Source: DASUBN01 sp050261675 (GTDB lineage Bacteria > Pseudomonadota > Gammaproteobacteria > Natronospirales > REEB76). From it: DNA of 45,122 nt. Where the stretch lies: contig JBLNDO010000035.1 of the NCBI GenBank assembly GCA_050261675.1, positions 1 to 45,122 of the forward strand, read 5' to 3'. The notes below the pieces were generated by a model that made no database searches, was not told where the DNA came from, and worked only from the letters and a program-made list of their open reading frames with translations. This document shows positions 7,854 through 16,699 of the stretch, piece after piece (position 1 is the first letter of the stretch; every line of letters starts with the position of its first letter). The position numbers and the translations under genes are program-made.

Positions 7854-9332
7854 ATGGCCGCCCTCCCCGAAAATCTATATACCGCCGCGCAATTGCGCGA
7901 ACTGGACCGCCGCGCCGTGGAGCGCGCCGGCATACCCGCCGAGGAACTCATGCAGCGCGCCGGCGAAGCTGCCTGGCGCATCGCCGCGGTGCAGTGGCCC
8001 GATGCGCGGCGCGTGCTGGTGCTCTGCGGTGCCGGCAACAACGCCGGCGACGGGTACGTGTTCGCACGCCGTGCCCGCGAAGCAGGACGCGAAGTCACCT
8101 TGCTCACCCTGGGGGACACCGCCAAGCTGTCGGGAGCCGCCGCGGCGGCAAGCAAACGCTATCTGGACGACGGTGGAACCGAGACCCACTTCGCCGGTCA
8201 GTTGCCGCCGGCCGACTTCATCGTGGATGCCATCTTGGGGATAGGCCTGGACCGCCCGCTAAAGGCGGACTGGCTCAAGGCGGTGCAGGCCATCAACGCC
8301 TCCGGGCTTCCGGTGTTAGCCTTGGACATCCCCACGGGCCTGCATGCGGACACCGGCGTGGAGATGGGCGCGGCGGTGCGCGCCACGGCCACGGTGTGCT
8401 TCATCGGCCTCAAGGCCGGCCTGTTCACCGGCGCCGGGCCCGAATGTTCCGGCCAGCTGCGTTTTGAGGATCTGAAGGTCCCGGTGGCGGTATATGCCGG
8501 CGTGCGTCCCCGGGCGGTGCGCCTGCGCAGCGCCGACATGCGTGAACACGGATTGCCACGCCGGGCGCGCGATGCCCATAAGAACGATTTCGGTCACGTA
8601 TTGCTGGTGGGCGGCGACCACGGCATGGGCGGCGCCGTGCGGCTCGCGGCGGAAGCGGCGCTTCGCTCCGGCGCGGGCCTCGTGAGCGTCGCCACCCGCA
8701 AGGACCATGTCTCGGGTCTTCTGGCGGGCCTGCCGGAGGCCATGGTGCACGGCGTGGAGCACGCAACGGATCTCACGCCTTTGCTGAACCGCGCCTCGGT
8801 GGTGGCCATCGGCCCCGGCCTCGGGCGGAACGAGTGGGGCCGCGGGCTCCTGAAGCAGGTGCTTGCCGCGCATCAGCCCCTCGTTGTCGACGCGGATGCG
8901 CTGAACCTGCTCGCCGAAGCGGCCCACAAGCACGGCCGCTGGATACTCACGCCCCATCCTGGTGAAGCTGGACGCCTCCTGGGCGCGGATACTTCCACGG
9001 TGCAAAACGATCGTTACGCCTGCGTCGAACGAATCGCCGAGCGTTTCGACGCAGTGGTGGTCTTGAAGGGCGCGGGCAGCCTCATCGCCGCTCCCGGCGA
9101 AACCACGTCGGTCTGCAGCGCCGGCAATCCGGGTATGGCGGCGCCCGGGATGGGCGATGTGCTGACGGGAGTCATCGCCGCCTTGGTGGCGCAAGGCCAA
9201 TCCCTCGTCTCGGCGGCGCGGCTTGGCGTGTATCTGCATGCCGCCGCCGGTGATCTCGCCGCCCGCCAGGGCGAGCGCGGCATCCTCGCCCGCGACCTCA
9301 TGGACCCCTTGCGGCACCTGGTGAACGGCTGA
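7854..9332 (+). CDS. nnr: Bifunctional NAD(P)H-hydrate epimerase / ADP-dependent NAD(P)H-hydrate dehydratase
   Basis: Repairs hydrated NADH and NADPH. The N-terminal epimerase (YjeF_N, about residues 1-215) shows VLCGAGNNAGDGYVFARRA and ALDIPTGLHADTG. The C-terminal ribokinase-like dehydratase (about 220-490) shows HVLLVGGDHGMGGAVRLAAEAALRSGAGL... in outline, VVDADALNLLA, TPHPGEAGRLL and the ATP/ADP-site motif APGMGDVLTG. Both halves appear intact at 492 residues. The stop codon shares one base with the tsaE start. The ATG at 7854 gives the expected distance to LYTAAQLRELD. Confidence 0.95.
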   Translation: MAALPENLYTAAQLRELDRRAVERAGIPAEELMQRAGEAAWRIAAVQWPDARRVLVLCGAGNNAGDGYVFARRAREAGREVTLLTLGDTAKLSGAAAAASKRYLDDGGTETHFAGQLPPADFIVDAILGIGLDRPLKADWLKAVQAINASGLPVLALDIPTGLHADTGVEMGAAVRATATVCFIGLKAGLFTGAGPECSGQLRFEDLKVPVAVYAGVRPRAVRLRSADMREHGLPRRARDAHKNDFGHVLLVGGDHGMGGAVRLAAEAALRSGAGLVSVATRKDHVSGLLAGLPEAMVHGVEHATDLTPLLNRASVVAIGPGLGRNEWGRGLLKQVLAAHQPLVVDADALNLLAEAAHKHGRWILTPHPGEAGRLLGADTSTVQNDRYACVERIAERFDAVVVLKGAGSLIAAPGETTSVCSAGNPGMAAPGMGDVLTGVIAALVAQGQSLVSAARLGVYLHAAAGDLAARQGERGILARDLMDPLRHLVNG

Positions 9333-9799
9333 TGCGGCTCTTCCTCAAGGACAGCGCCGCCACGGAAGCGGCCGGCGCCGCCTTGGGGAGCGTGCTACCG
9401 GCAAGCGAAACTGTGATCTACCTCCAGGGGGATCTGGGCGCGGGCAAGACCACGCTCGTGAGAGGGCTGCTCCACGCCCTGGGGCATCAAGGACGCGTTC
9501 CCAGCCCCACCTACACCCTGGTGGAACCCTACGAGCTCGCCGGCCGCAGCGTGCGCCACCTGGATCTCTACCGGCTGGCGGACCCGGAGGAATTGGCCTA
9601 TCTCGGCATCCGGGACATGGCCGGAATCCTGCTCATCGAATGGCCGGAAAAGGGCGCCCATTTCCTGCCTCCTGCGGACCTCGTCTGCCGCTTGGCGGTT
9701 TCGGAAGACGGCCGAAGTCTGGTTACCGAGGCCCAAAGCGATGCCGGCCGGGCGCTCCAGGCAGCCTGGGAAGCCGCGAATCATAAGGCTGGACTCTAA
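9332..9799 (+). CDS. tsaE: tRNA threonylcarbamoyladenosine biosynthesis ATPase TsaE
   Basis: ATPase that works with TsaB and TsaD to install t6A37 in ANN-decoding tRNAs. Walker A GDLGAGKT is at residues 33-40, followed by the family motifs SPTYTLVEPYE and HLDLYRLADPEEL and the Walker B-like ILLIEWPEK. Length (155) is normal. The start overlaps the nnr stop by one base, so translation is probably coupled. The order nnr-tsaE-amiB matches E. coli. Confidence 0.95.
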   Translation: MRLFLKDSAATEAAGAALGSVLPASETVIYLQGDLGAGKTTLVRGLLHALGHQGRVPSPTYTLVEPYELAGRSVRHLDLYRLADPEELAYLGIRDMAGILLIEWPEKGAHFLPPADLVCRLAVSEDGRSLVTEAQSDAGRALQAAWEAANHKAGL

Positions 9800-9837
9800 G
9801 TTAACGCCCTATCCCTTTAAATTTAATAGGGAAAATC

Positions 9838-9865
9838 TTGAAAACCCCCAGGGAAGGTGTATAAC
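9838..9865 (+). promoter_or_regulatory. Candidate sigma-70 promoter for amiB
   Basis: TTGAAA at 9838-9843 and TATAAC at 9860-9865 are separated by 16 bases in an A/T-rich gap between tsaE and the amidase. This could start an amiB-mutL-miaA transcript independent of nnr-tsaE. Confidence 0.55.
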
Positions 9866-9899
9866 TTGTGGATACTAGGATGCCCGGAGGATGGGTTTC

Positions 9900-11159
9900 G
9901 TGCGCAGGACGGTCGCATTCATGCTGGCGGGGCTATGCGCCTCCGGCTTGGCGCTGGGGGCGTCCGCTCCGGTGCAGGTGGCGGGGGTGCACCTGAGCGC
10001 CAGCGGCGCGCGCACCGAACTCGTGCTGTTCTTGTCCGAACCCACCGAACATACCCTTTTCACCCTAAGCCAGCCGGATCGCATCGTCATCGACGTGGAT
10101 AACGCCGAGCTCGCCGCCACTCTGCCAACAGGAACGGGTCTCGTCGGCGCGCTGCGCAGCGGCGTGCACGACGACAAGCTCCGGTTGGTGTTGGACCTTA
10201 CCGGCCGCGCCATGCCCCAGAGCTCCCTGCGCAACGGTCCCAACGGTCCTGAACTCGTGGTGGATCTGGTGCCCGAAGGCACCTCCACCCAGGCCGGCGT
10301 TTCTCCGCCGGCTCCAAGCCCGCAGGTTTCTGCCCCGGCCGCCAGCGCGACAGCCGCCACCCCGCCCGCCCCGGTCCACGGCCGCGACATCGTGGTGGCC
10401 ATCGACGCCGGCCATGGCGGCAAGGATCCCGGCGCGCGCGGCCCTCACGGCGCCCTCGAGAAGAACGTCACCCTGGCCGTGGCCCGTCGGCTCGCCGAGC
10501 TCATCAACCAGCAGCCCGGCATGAAGGCGGTACTGACCCGGGACAGCGACGCGTTCGTGGATCTCAAGGAGCGTTTCGAAAAGGCCCGGCATGCCAATGC
10601 CGACCTCTTCGTCTCCATCCACTGCGACGCGTCCCGCGACCATAGCGCCTACGGCGCCACGGTGTACGTGCTCTCCGAGCATGGCGCCACCACCGAACAC
10701 GCCCGGTTCCTGGAGCGGCAGGAAAACGACGCCGCGCTGGTGGGCGGGGTGCAGCTCGGCAACCAACCCCTGATCGTGCGTTCGGTACTGGTGGATATGT
10801 CCCAATCGGCGGTGATGGGGATGAGTTTCGATGTGGGGGCGAGCGTCGCCAAGCAGCTCGCGGCCATCGGCGCCATGCACAAGACCAACATCCAGCAGGC
10901 GGGCTTCCTGGTGCTGAAGGCGCCGGATGTGCCCTCCATGCTCATCGAGACCAACTACATCACCAATCCGCGCACGGCGAAGCTCCTGGTTTCTCCCGAC
11001 TACCAGGGACAGCTGGCCAAGGCCATCTTCACCGGGGTCAACAACTACTTCGACCGCTATCCGCCTCCCGGCACGCAACTCGCTGTCGCCAAGCTGCAAC
11101 GCGACGGCCAGACCTCGGGCCTGGTGGCCGGCGGGGTCGCCCTCAATCCCCACCGGTAA
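9900..11159 (+). CDS. amiB: N-acetylmuramoyl-L-alanine amidase (AMIN + Amidase_3)
   Basis: Periplasmic zinc amidase that splits septal peptidoglycan. It has an N-terminal signal peptide (RRTVAFMLAGLCASGLALG), an AMIN domain (about 30-120, targeting), a Pro/Ala linker and Amidase_3 (about 160-395). Catalytic landmarks are VAIDAGHGGKDPGARG (zinc His), LEKNVTLAVARRL (zinc Glu), VSIHCDAS (zinc His) and MLIETNYITNP (catalytic Glu). ATG at 9891 touches GGAGG with no spacing, whereas GTG at 9900 has that GGAGG 9 bases upstream, so I place the start there. No C-terminal LysM domain is visible, unlike several AmiB proteins. Symbol is given by synteny with mutL. Confidence 0.88.
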   Translation: MRRTVAFMLAGLCASGLALGASAPVQVAGVHLSASGARTELVLFLSEPTEHTLFTLSQPDRIVIDVDNAELAATLPTGTGLVGALRSGVHDDKLRLVLDLTGRAMPQSSLRNGPNGPELVVDLVPEGTSTQAGVSPPAPSPQVSAPAASATAATPPAPVHGRDIVVAIDAGHGGKDPGARGPHGALEKNVTLAVARRLAELINQQPGMKAVLTRDSDAFVDLKERFEKARHANADLFVSIHCDASRDHSAYGATVYVLSEHGATTEHARFLERQENDAALVGGVQLGNQPLIVRSVLVDMSQSAVMGMSFDVGASVAKQLAAIGAMHKTNIQQAGFLVLKAPDVPSMLIETNYITNPRTAKLLVSPDYQGQLAKAIFTGVNNYFDRYPPPGTQLAVAKLQRDGQTSGLVAGGVALNPHR

Positions 11160-11213
11160 GCAGCCGGATTTTGCGCCTGTTGTAAGCTAGGTGCTTTCCG
11201 CACCGGCTCCCCC

Positions 11214-12986
11214 ATGCCCATCCGCGAACTTCCACCCCAGCTCGTGAACCAGATCGCCGCCGGCGAAGTGGTGGAGCGTCCCGCATCCGTAGTGAAGGAG
11301 CTCCTGGAAAACGCCCTCGATGCCGGCGCGACCCGGGTGGAGCTCGATGTGGAGGCGGGGGGTGCGCGCTTGATGCGCGTGCAGGACAACGGCGGGGGCA
11401 TTCCCCCAGAGGACCTGCCGCTTGCCGTGGCGCGCCATGCCACCAGCAAGATCGCGAACCTCGAAGACCTGGAGAAAGTCTCCACCCTGGGCTTTCGCGG
11501 CGAAGCCCTGCCCAGCATCGGTTCCGTGGCGCGGCTCGTGATCACCAGCCGCAACCGCGGCCAGGGTCACGGTTGGCGCATCGAGGGCGACGGCCACGGG
11601 CGGTACGGCGCTCCGGCGCCGGCGGCCCACGGCGAGGGTACCAGCGTCGAAGTACGCGACCTGTTCTTCAATACCCCCGCGCGCCGCAAGTTCCTGAAGA
11701 GCGAAGCCACGGAATTCGGGCACGTGGAGACGGTGGTGCGTCGCATCGCCCTGGCGCGCCATGACCTGGATGTGGAGCTGAAGCACAACGGCCGGACGGT
11801 GCTTTCCCTGCGGGCCGCCGCGGATGCGGCGGGCATCGCGCGCCGTCTCCAGGAACTCACCGGCCCCGAATTCCTCGAGCACGCCCTGCATCTGGAACAA
11901 AGCGGCGCCGGCATGCGGCTTTCCGGCTGGCTCGCGCGCCCCACCTTCTCGCGCAGCCAGGCGGACCTGCAGTACTTCTATGTGAACGGCCGCGTGGTGC
12001 GCGACAAGCTCCTGAGCCACGCGGTAAAGCTCGGCTACCACGACGTCATGTTCCACGGGCGTCACCCGGCCTACGTGCTGTATCTCGAACTCGACCCTAC
12101 TCGCGTGGATGTGAATGCTCATCCGGCGAAGCACGAAGTGCGTTTCCGTGACAGCCGACTCGTGCATGATTTCGTGTTCCGCACCGTGGAAGAGGCGTTG
12201 TCGGCCACCAAGCCCGCGGCGTCCATGGTCTCTTCGGCCGGCAGCCGGGCCGCGGCACCTGCGGCGCCCGGGTATCGTCCCCGCGAACTGTCCCCACAAT
12301 TGCCGATGCAAGTGGCCGAAACGCTCGCCCCCTACGGTGCGTTGCATCCGTCACCGACCGCGGCGCCGGATGCGGGCAGCTTGCATGAGGTCGCGGTGGA
12401 AACACCGGCCATGGGCTATGCCCTGGCCCAGTTGCACGGGATCTACATCCTCGCCGCCGCCCCGGACGGTTTGATCCTGGTGGACATGCACGCTGCCCAT
12501 GAGCGCATCACCTACGAACGCATGAAGGCGGCGCTGCAGACGGGTGCCGTGGTCACCCAGCCTTTGCTCGTTCCCGTGAATCTCTCCGTCAGCCGGCAGG
12601 AAGCGGAACTGGCGGAGTCTGCCGCCGCCGCGCTCGCCGGTGCGGGGTTCGTGGTGGAGCGGCGGAGTCCCGAGACCCTTTCCATACGCGAGGTCCCGGC
12701 GCTCCTGGCGAAGGAAGACGTGGCCGCGCTGGTGCGCGACCTCCTGGCCGACTTGGTCGAGCACGGGGAAAGCCGACGCGTCGGCGAATCTCTCGAACGT
12801 GTCCTCGCGACTTCCGCCTGCCATACTTCCCTACGCGCCCACCGGGAACTCACGCTCGCCGAGATGAACGCCCTGCTGCGCGAAATGGAGCGCACGCCGC
12901 GGGCGGACCAGTGCAATCATGGCCGGCCCACCTGGACGCGCCTCACCATGCCCGAACTGGACCGCCTTTTCCTGCGCGGAAGATGA
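11214..12986 (+). CDS. mutL: DNA mismatch repair protein MutL with endonuclease-type motif
   Basis: Couples MutS mismatch recognition to strand removal. The GHKL ATPase is intact: NQIAAGEVVERPASVVKELL, ENALDAGA, RVQDNGGGI, ARHATSKI and TLGFRGEALPSI. The C-terminal dimerisation domain begins near residue 400. It contains VDMHAAHERITYERM from Asp424, which fits the D-[QM]-H-A-x2-E-x4-E metal-binding endonuclease motif, plus the later ACHTSLRAH and CNHGRPTW blocks. That pattern is absent from E. coli MutL and is typical of MutH-less bacteria. 590 residues. The stop overlaps the miaA start by 4 bases. Confidence 0.95.
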   Translation: MPIRELPPQLVNQIAAGEVVERPASVVKELLENALDAGATRVELDVEAGGARLMRVQDNGGGIPPEDLPLAVARHATSKIANLEDLEKVSTLGFRGEALPSIGSVARLVITSRNRGQGHGWRIEGDGHGRYGAPAPAAHGEGTSVEVRDLFFNTPARRKFLKSEATEFGHVETVVRRIALARHDLDVELKHNGRTVLSLRAAADAAGIARRLQELTGPEFLEHALHLEQSGAGMRLSGWLARPTFSRSQADLQYFYVNGRVVRDKLLSHAVKLGYHDVMFHGRHPAYVLYLELDPTRVDVNAHPAKHEVRFRDSRLVHDFVFRTVEEALSATKPAASMVSSAGSRAAAPAAPGYRPRELSPQLPMQVAETLAPYGALHPSPTAAPDAGSLHEVAVETPAMGYALAQLHGIYILAAAPDGLILVDMHAAHERITYERMKAALQTGAVVTQPLLVPVNLSVSRQEAELAESAAAALAGAGFVVERRSPETLSIREVPALLAKEDVAALVRDLLADLVEHGESRRVGESLERVLATSACHTSLRAHRELTLAEMNALLREMERTPRADQCNHGRPTWTRLTMPELDRLFLRGR

Positions 12987-13933
12987 CCGAGAAGAAACCC
13001 GTAGCCATTGCGTTGATGGGGCCGACCGCCTCCGGCAAGACTGGGCTCGCGGTGGAACTCGTCCGGCATTTCGGCTGCGAGATCGTGAGTGTGGATTCCG
13101 CACTCATCTACCGCGGCATGGACGTGGGTACCGCCAAGCCCGGCTCCGAGATCCTCTCGGTGGCGCCGCACCGCCTCATCGACATCCTCGATCCCCGGGA
13201 GAGCTATTCCGCCGCGCGCTTCCGCGAAGATGCACTCGCCGCCATGCGGGAGATCACCGCCGCGGGGCGCGTGCCGCTGCTGGTGGGCGGGACCATGCTT
13301 TATTTCGACGTGTTGCAGCACGGCCTGTCGCCTCTGCCGGGCGCGGATCCGGAACTACGCGCCGAGTTGGATGCGCGCGCGTCCCGCGAGGGCTGGACGG
13401 CGTTGCACGCGGAACTCGCTCGCCTCGATCCCGCGGCGGCAGCACGCATACACCCCAACGACCCGCAGCGCATCCAGAGGGCGCTCGAGGTTTGTTACAT
13501 TTCGGATAGGCCGTTTTCGGAACTCCAGGCGCAGGATGCGGTCCAATCCGGGGAATACCGTTACATAAAACTCGCTCTCGCCCCCGTGAAGCGTTCCGTC
13601 TTGCATGAAATAATCGAACAGCGATTCCGGTCAATGATGCAGAGAGGGTTCCTGGAGGAAGTGATGCGACTGCGCGCGCGCGGCGACCTGCACCTCGGAC
13701 TGCCGTCCATGCGCGCTGTTGGGTATCGCCAACTCTGGGAGCACCTGGAAGGAGCCTGTGCGCTTGAAGAAGCGGTGCAGCGTGGCATCGTTGCGACACG
13801 CCGCTACGCAAAGCGCCAGCTTACGTGGTTGCGCGCGGAGCCCGAATTGCATTGGTTCGAAAGCGGGCGGAGCGATCTCGTCGAATCCGCGCGTGAACAC
13901 GTGACCCGGCGGCTCGCTGCCGTGGGCACCTGA
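12983..13933 (+). CDS. miaA: tRNA dimethylallyltransferase
   Basis: Adds dimethylallyl to A37 of UNN-decoding tRNAs. P-loop GPTASGKT at residues 13-20, then VSVDSALIYRGMDVGTAKP, HRLIDILDP and LVGGTMLYFDVL, all standard. The C-terminal part has PNDPQRIQRALEV and MRAVGYRQLWEHL. The frame is open further upstream inside mutL, but ATG at 12983 overlaps the mutL stop as ATGA and gives 316 residues, the family norm. Confidence 0.95.
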   Translation: MTEKKPVAIALMGPTASGKTGLAVELVRHFGCEIVSVDSALIYRGMDVGTAKPGSEILSVAPHRLIDILDPRESYSAARFREDALAAMREITAAGRVPLLVGGTMLYFDVLQHGLSPLPGADPELRAELDARASREGWTALHAELARLDPAAAARIHPNDPQRIQRALEVCYISDRPFSELQAQDAVQSGEYRYIKLALAPVKRSVLHEIIEQRFRSMMQRGFLEEVMRLRARGDLHLGLPSMRAVGYRQLWEHLEGACALEEAVQRGIVATRRYAKRQLTWLRAEPELHWFESGRSDLVESAREHVTRRLAAVGT

Positions 13934-14022
13934 AACCCCTGTGCTACAATCGGTGAACTATGTATAGAACCATGGGCCAACCGAACCGGCCTGATTCCAT
14001 AAAGACAACAAGGAGCAGCACC

Positions 14023-14289
14023 ATGGCGAAAGGTCAGTCCCTGCAAGAGCCGTTCCTGAACGCGCTCCGGCGGGATAAAGTCCCGGTTTCGATCTATCTG
14101 GTGAACGGCATCAAGCTGCAAGGCCAGATCGAATCCTTCGACCAATTCGTGATCCTGCTGAAGAACAGCGTCAGTCAGATGGTGTACAAGCACGCCATTT
14201 CCACCGTAGTTCCCGGCCGTCACGTGCACGTGGGCCCGGCCCCGGGTCACGAAGGCGAGACCGCGGGCGAGAGTGGCGAGCATCACTGA
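14023..14289 (+). CDS. hfq: RNA chaperone Hfq
   Basis: Hexameric Sm-like protein that pairs small RNAs with mRNAs. The first 70 residues are almost identical to E. coli Hfq, including proximal-face Q8, rim R16-R17, Sm1 IYLVNGIKLQGQIESFD and Sm2 YKHAIS (Y55-K56-H57). The C-terminal tail (68-88) is short, acidic and His-rich (HVHVGPAPGHEGE...GEHH). AAGGAG lies 7 bases before the ATG. A TACAAT at 13945-13950 could be a -10, but no good -35 is seen. Confidence 0.97.
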   Translation: MAKGQSLQEPFLNALRRDKVPVSIYLVNGIKLQGQIESFDQFVILLKNSVSQMVYKHAISTVVPGRHVHVGPAPGHEGETAGESGEHH

Positions 14290-14311
14290 GCCGCCGACTT
14301 GAGGTGCCGGA

Positions 14312-15595
14312 TTGTTTGAACGTCCGAAGAGCGGTGAACGCGCCGTTCTGGTCCACCTCAATCTGGATCCCGGCATAGGAGAAGCGCTGCTGGCGGAATT
14401 CGCCGAGCTGGCGCGCGCCGCGGGCGCCGACGTGCTCGCGACTGTCACCGGCAGCCGCCGCATCCCCGAGCCGCGTTTCTTCATCGGCGAAGGCAAGGCT
14501 GCCGAAGTCGCAGAGCGCGTCAAGGAACTCAAAGCCGATCTGGTGCTGGTGAATCATTCCCTGAGCCCCAGCCAGGAACGCAACCTTGAAAAGCTCCTGA
14601 GTTGCCGCGTGCTGGACCGCACCGGCCTCATCCTCGACATCTTCGCCCAGCGCGCCCGCACTTTCGAAGGCAAGCTGCAGGTGGAACTGGCGCAACACCG
14701 GCACCTGGCCACGCGCCTGGTGCGTGGCTGGACCCACCTGGAACGGCAACGCGGCGGCAGCATCGGCCTGCGGGGACCCGGCGAGACGCAGCTGGAAATG
14801 GACCGCCGCCTCATCGGCAGGCGCATCCAGCAACTGGAAAAACGGCTCGAACGCGTCGGCGAACAGCGCGAGCAGGGCCGTCGTACGCGCCGGCGCCACG
14901 ACGTCCCCACGGTCTCGGTGGTGGGTTACACCAACGCCGGCAAGTCGACGCTATTCAACGCGCTCACTGGAGCAGAAGTGCTCACCGCGGACCAGCTGTT
15001 CGCCACCCTGGACGCCACGCTGCGGCGCCTGGACCTCGGCGACGCGACCCCCGCGGTGCTCGCGGACACGGTGGGCTTCATCCGCGAACTGCCCCACGAC
15101 CTCGTGGCCGCGTTCCGTTCGACCTTGCAGGAGACCGAGGAAGCGGCCTTGCTGCTGCACGTAGTGGACGCGGGCGATCCGGAACGCGACGCCTACATCG
15201 AGACGGTCAACCAGGTGCTCGAGGAGATCGGTGCCCATGGGGTGCCGCAGATCGAGGTGTTCAACAAGATCGACCTTACCGGCCAGGCGCCCGCCGTCGA
15301 GCGCGGACCGGATGGCTTCGCGCGCCGCATCTGGGTTTCCGCGGTCAGCGGCGAGGGGCTCGAGTTCTTGCGCCGGGAAATCGCCCTGCGCCTCAGGAGC
15401 GATACCGTCCACGGCTGGCTCAAGCTCGGCCCCAATCACGGCCGCGCCCGCGCCGCCTTGTTCGACCTCGGCGCGGTACTGCGCGAGAAGGACGAGGCGG
15501 ACGGCGGTTTTCTGCTGGAGGTGGAGTTGCCGCGGCGCGAATACCAACGTCTTTGCCGGCGCGAGGGCCTGGAGCCTTCTGCGCTGGCGGTGTGA
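14312..15595 (+). CDS. hflX: Ribosome-associated GTPase HflX
   Basis: Splits stalled or stressed 70S ribosomes. N-terminal HflX domain (about 1-180) with GEGKAAEVAERV and RGPGETQLEMDRRLI, then a GTPase domain: G1 GYTNAGKST, G3 DTVGFIRELP, G4 NKID. TTG at 14312 is the likely start: GAGGTG sits 5 bases before it, and the encoded (M)FERPKSGERAVLVHL aligns with E. coli MFDRYDAGEQAVLVH. 427 residues. It follows hfq after 22 bases, as in E. coli. Confidence 0.95.
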   Translation: MFERPKSGERAVLVHLNLDPGIGEALLAEFAELARAAGADVLATVTGSRRIPEPRFFIGEGKAAEVAERVKELKADLVLVNHSLSPSQERNLEKLLSCRVLDRTGLILDIFAQRARTFEGKLQVELAQHRHLATRLVRGWTHLERQRGGSIGLRGPGETQLEMDRRLIGRRIQQLEKRLERVGEQREQGRRTRRRHDVPTVSVVGYTNAGKSTLFNALTGAEVLTADQLFATLDATLRRLDLGDATPAVLADTVGFIRELPHDLVAAFRSTLQETEEAALLLHVVDAGDPERDAYIETVNQVLEEIGAHGVPQIEVFNKIDLTGQAPAVERGPDGFARRIWVSAVSGEGLEFLRREIALRLRSDTVHGWLKLGPNHGRARAALFDLGAVLREKDEADGGFLLEVELPRREYQRLCRREGLEPSALAV

Positions 15596-15601
15596 ATCGC
15601 C

Positions 15602-16699
15602 GTGGTCTGGAAGGAACCGGGCAAGGACAAGGATCCCTGGGGCGATGGAGATCGGGGGGCGCCGGACCTCGATAAGTTGGTGCACGAGCTGCAGCGGCAT
15701 TTCGGCTCCCTATTCAAGCGCCGCCGGCGCCGTGGCCAAGGACGTGCCTATATCTGGCTGATCCCGTTGCTGCTGTCCGCCTGGCTGGTTTCCGGGTTCT
15801 ATGTGGTGGAAGAAGGCGATCGGGGCGTCGACGTGCTGCTGGGCCAGTACCGTGCCGTCACCCAGCCGGGTCTGCATTGGCACGTGCCCTGGCCCCTGGG
15901 TGGAAGGGTGATCGTCACCGGTGTGGACAGCGGTGACTACGTGCGCGGTTACGGCAGTCTTTTGACGGCGGACGGCAACGCAGTCACGGCGGAAGTGGAC
16001 GTGCAGTACCGCATCGTGGATTTGCCCGCTTATCTCTACGCGAATGCGGTACCCGGCGGGGGGAGCGCCGCCGCGGATATCCTGGGCAACCTTACCGACG
16101 GCGCGGTGAGCGGCGCAGTCGCGGCGGCACCCGAAAGCGCCTTGCTCGGCCGCGGCGTGGACGGCGTGGCGAATGCTGCCCGGCAACGCCTCACGGAATC
16201 CATGAAGGGAGCCGCCACCGGGCTCGAAGTGACGCAGGTGACGCTGCGTAAGGTTTCCGTGCCGGCGCCGGTATCGTCCGCCTATGCGGGCGTGCGCCAG
16301 GCGGAACAGGATGCGCAGAAGCAGAAAGACGATGCGGATGCCTACGCCGCCGACGTGCTGCCCCGCGCCCGGGGCGACGCGGACAGCCGCATCGCCGCCG
16401 CCAAGGCCTATGCGGCGGCGGTGGTCGAGCGGGCCCATGGGGATGCGGCGGCCTTCGAAGGGCTTCTGCCGGCATACCGCCGTGCTCCCGCCGTTACCCG
16501 CGAGTCGTTGACCTTATCTACCTTCGAGGAAATCCTGACCCACGTGCAAAGGGTGATCGTGGTGGACAAGAACAGCCACGTGACCTTGACGCTGGAGAAG
16601 CCGGTCGCCAATCCGCCCGCGGCCGCCAAGACCGGCAATGCGGCTGCGCCGGCGAAACCGCCGGCCCAGGCCAAGCCCGCGGGAGGCGGACCGCCTTGA
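15602..16699 (+). CDS. hflK: SPFH-domain protease modulator HflK
   Basis: Forms, with HflC, the membrane cage around FtsH facing the periplasm. The N-terminus is hydrophilic (KEPGKDKDPWG, E. coli-like), followed by an Arg-rich stop (KRRRRRG), one membrane segment (about 46-64) and the SPFH/band-7 domain starting at VVEEGDRGVDVLLGQY. A helical Ala-rich region and a Pro/Ala/Lys tail end the protein. GTG start at 15602, 6 bases after hflX. The C-terminal codons overlap hflC by 4 bases. Confidence 0.93.
   Translation: MVWKEPGKDKDPWGDGDRGAPDLDKLVHELQRHFGSLFKRRRRRGQGRAYIWLIPLLLSAWLVSGFYVVEEGDRGVDVLLGQYRAVTQPGLHWHVPWPLGGRVIVTGVDSGDYVRGYGSLLTADGNAVTAEVDVQYRIVDLPAYLYANAVPGGGSAAADILGNLTDGAVSGAVAAAPESALLGRGVDGVANAARQRLTESMKGAATGLEVTQVTLRKVSVPAPVSSAYAGVRQAEQDAQKQKDDADAYAADVLPRARGDADSRIAAAKAYAAAVVERAHGDAAAFEGLLPAYRRAPAVTRESLTLSTFEEILTHVQRVIVVDKNSHVTLTLEKPVANPPAAAKTGNAAAPAKPPAQAKPAGGGPP

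Noticed and set aside
9869..9877. A DnaA-box-like TGTGGATAC near amiB
   Set aside because: Single site with one mismatch and no cluster or origin-type A/T repeats; dnaA and dnaN are absent.
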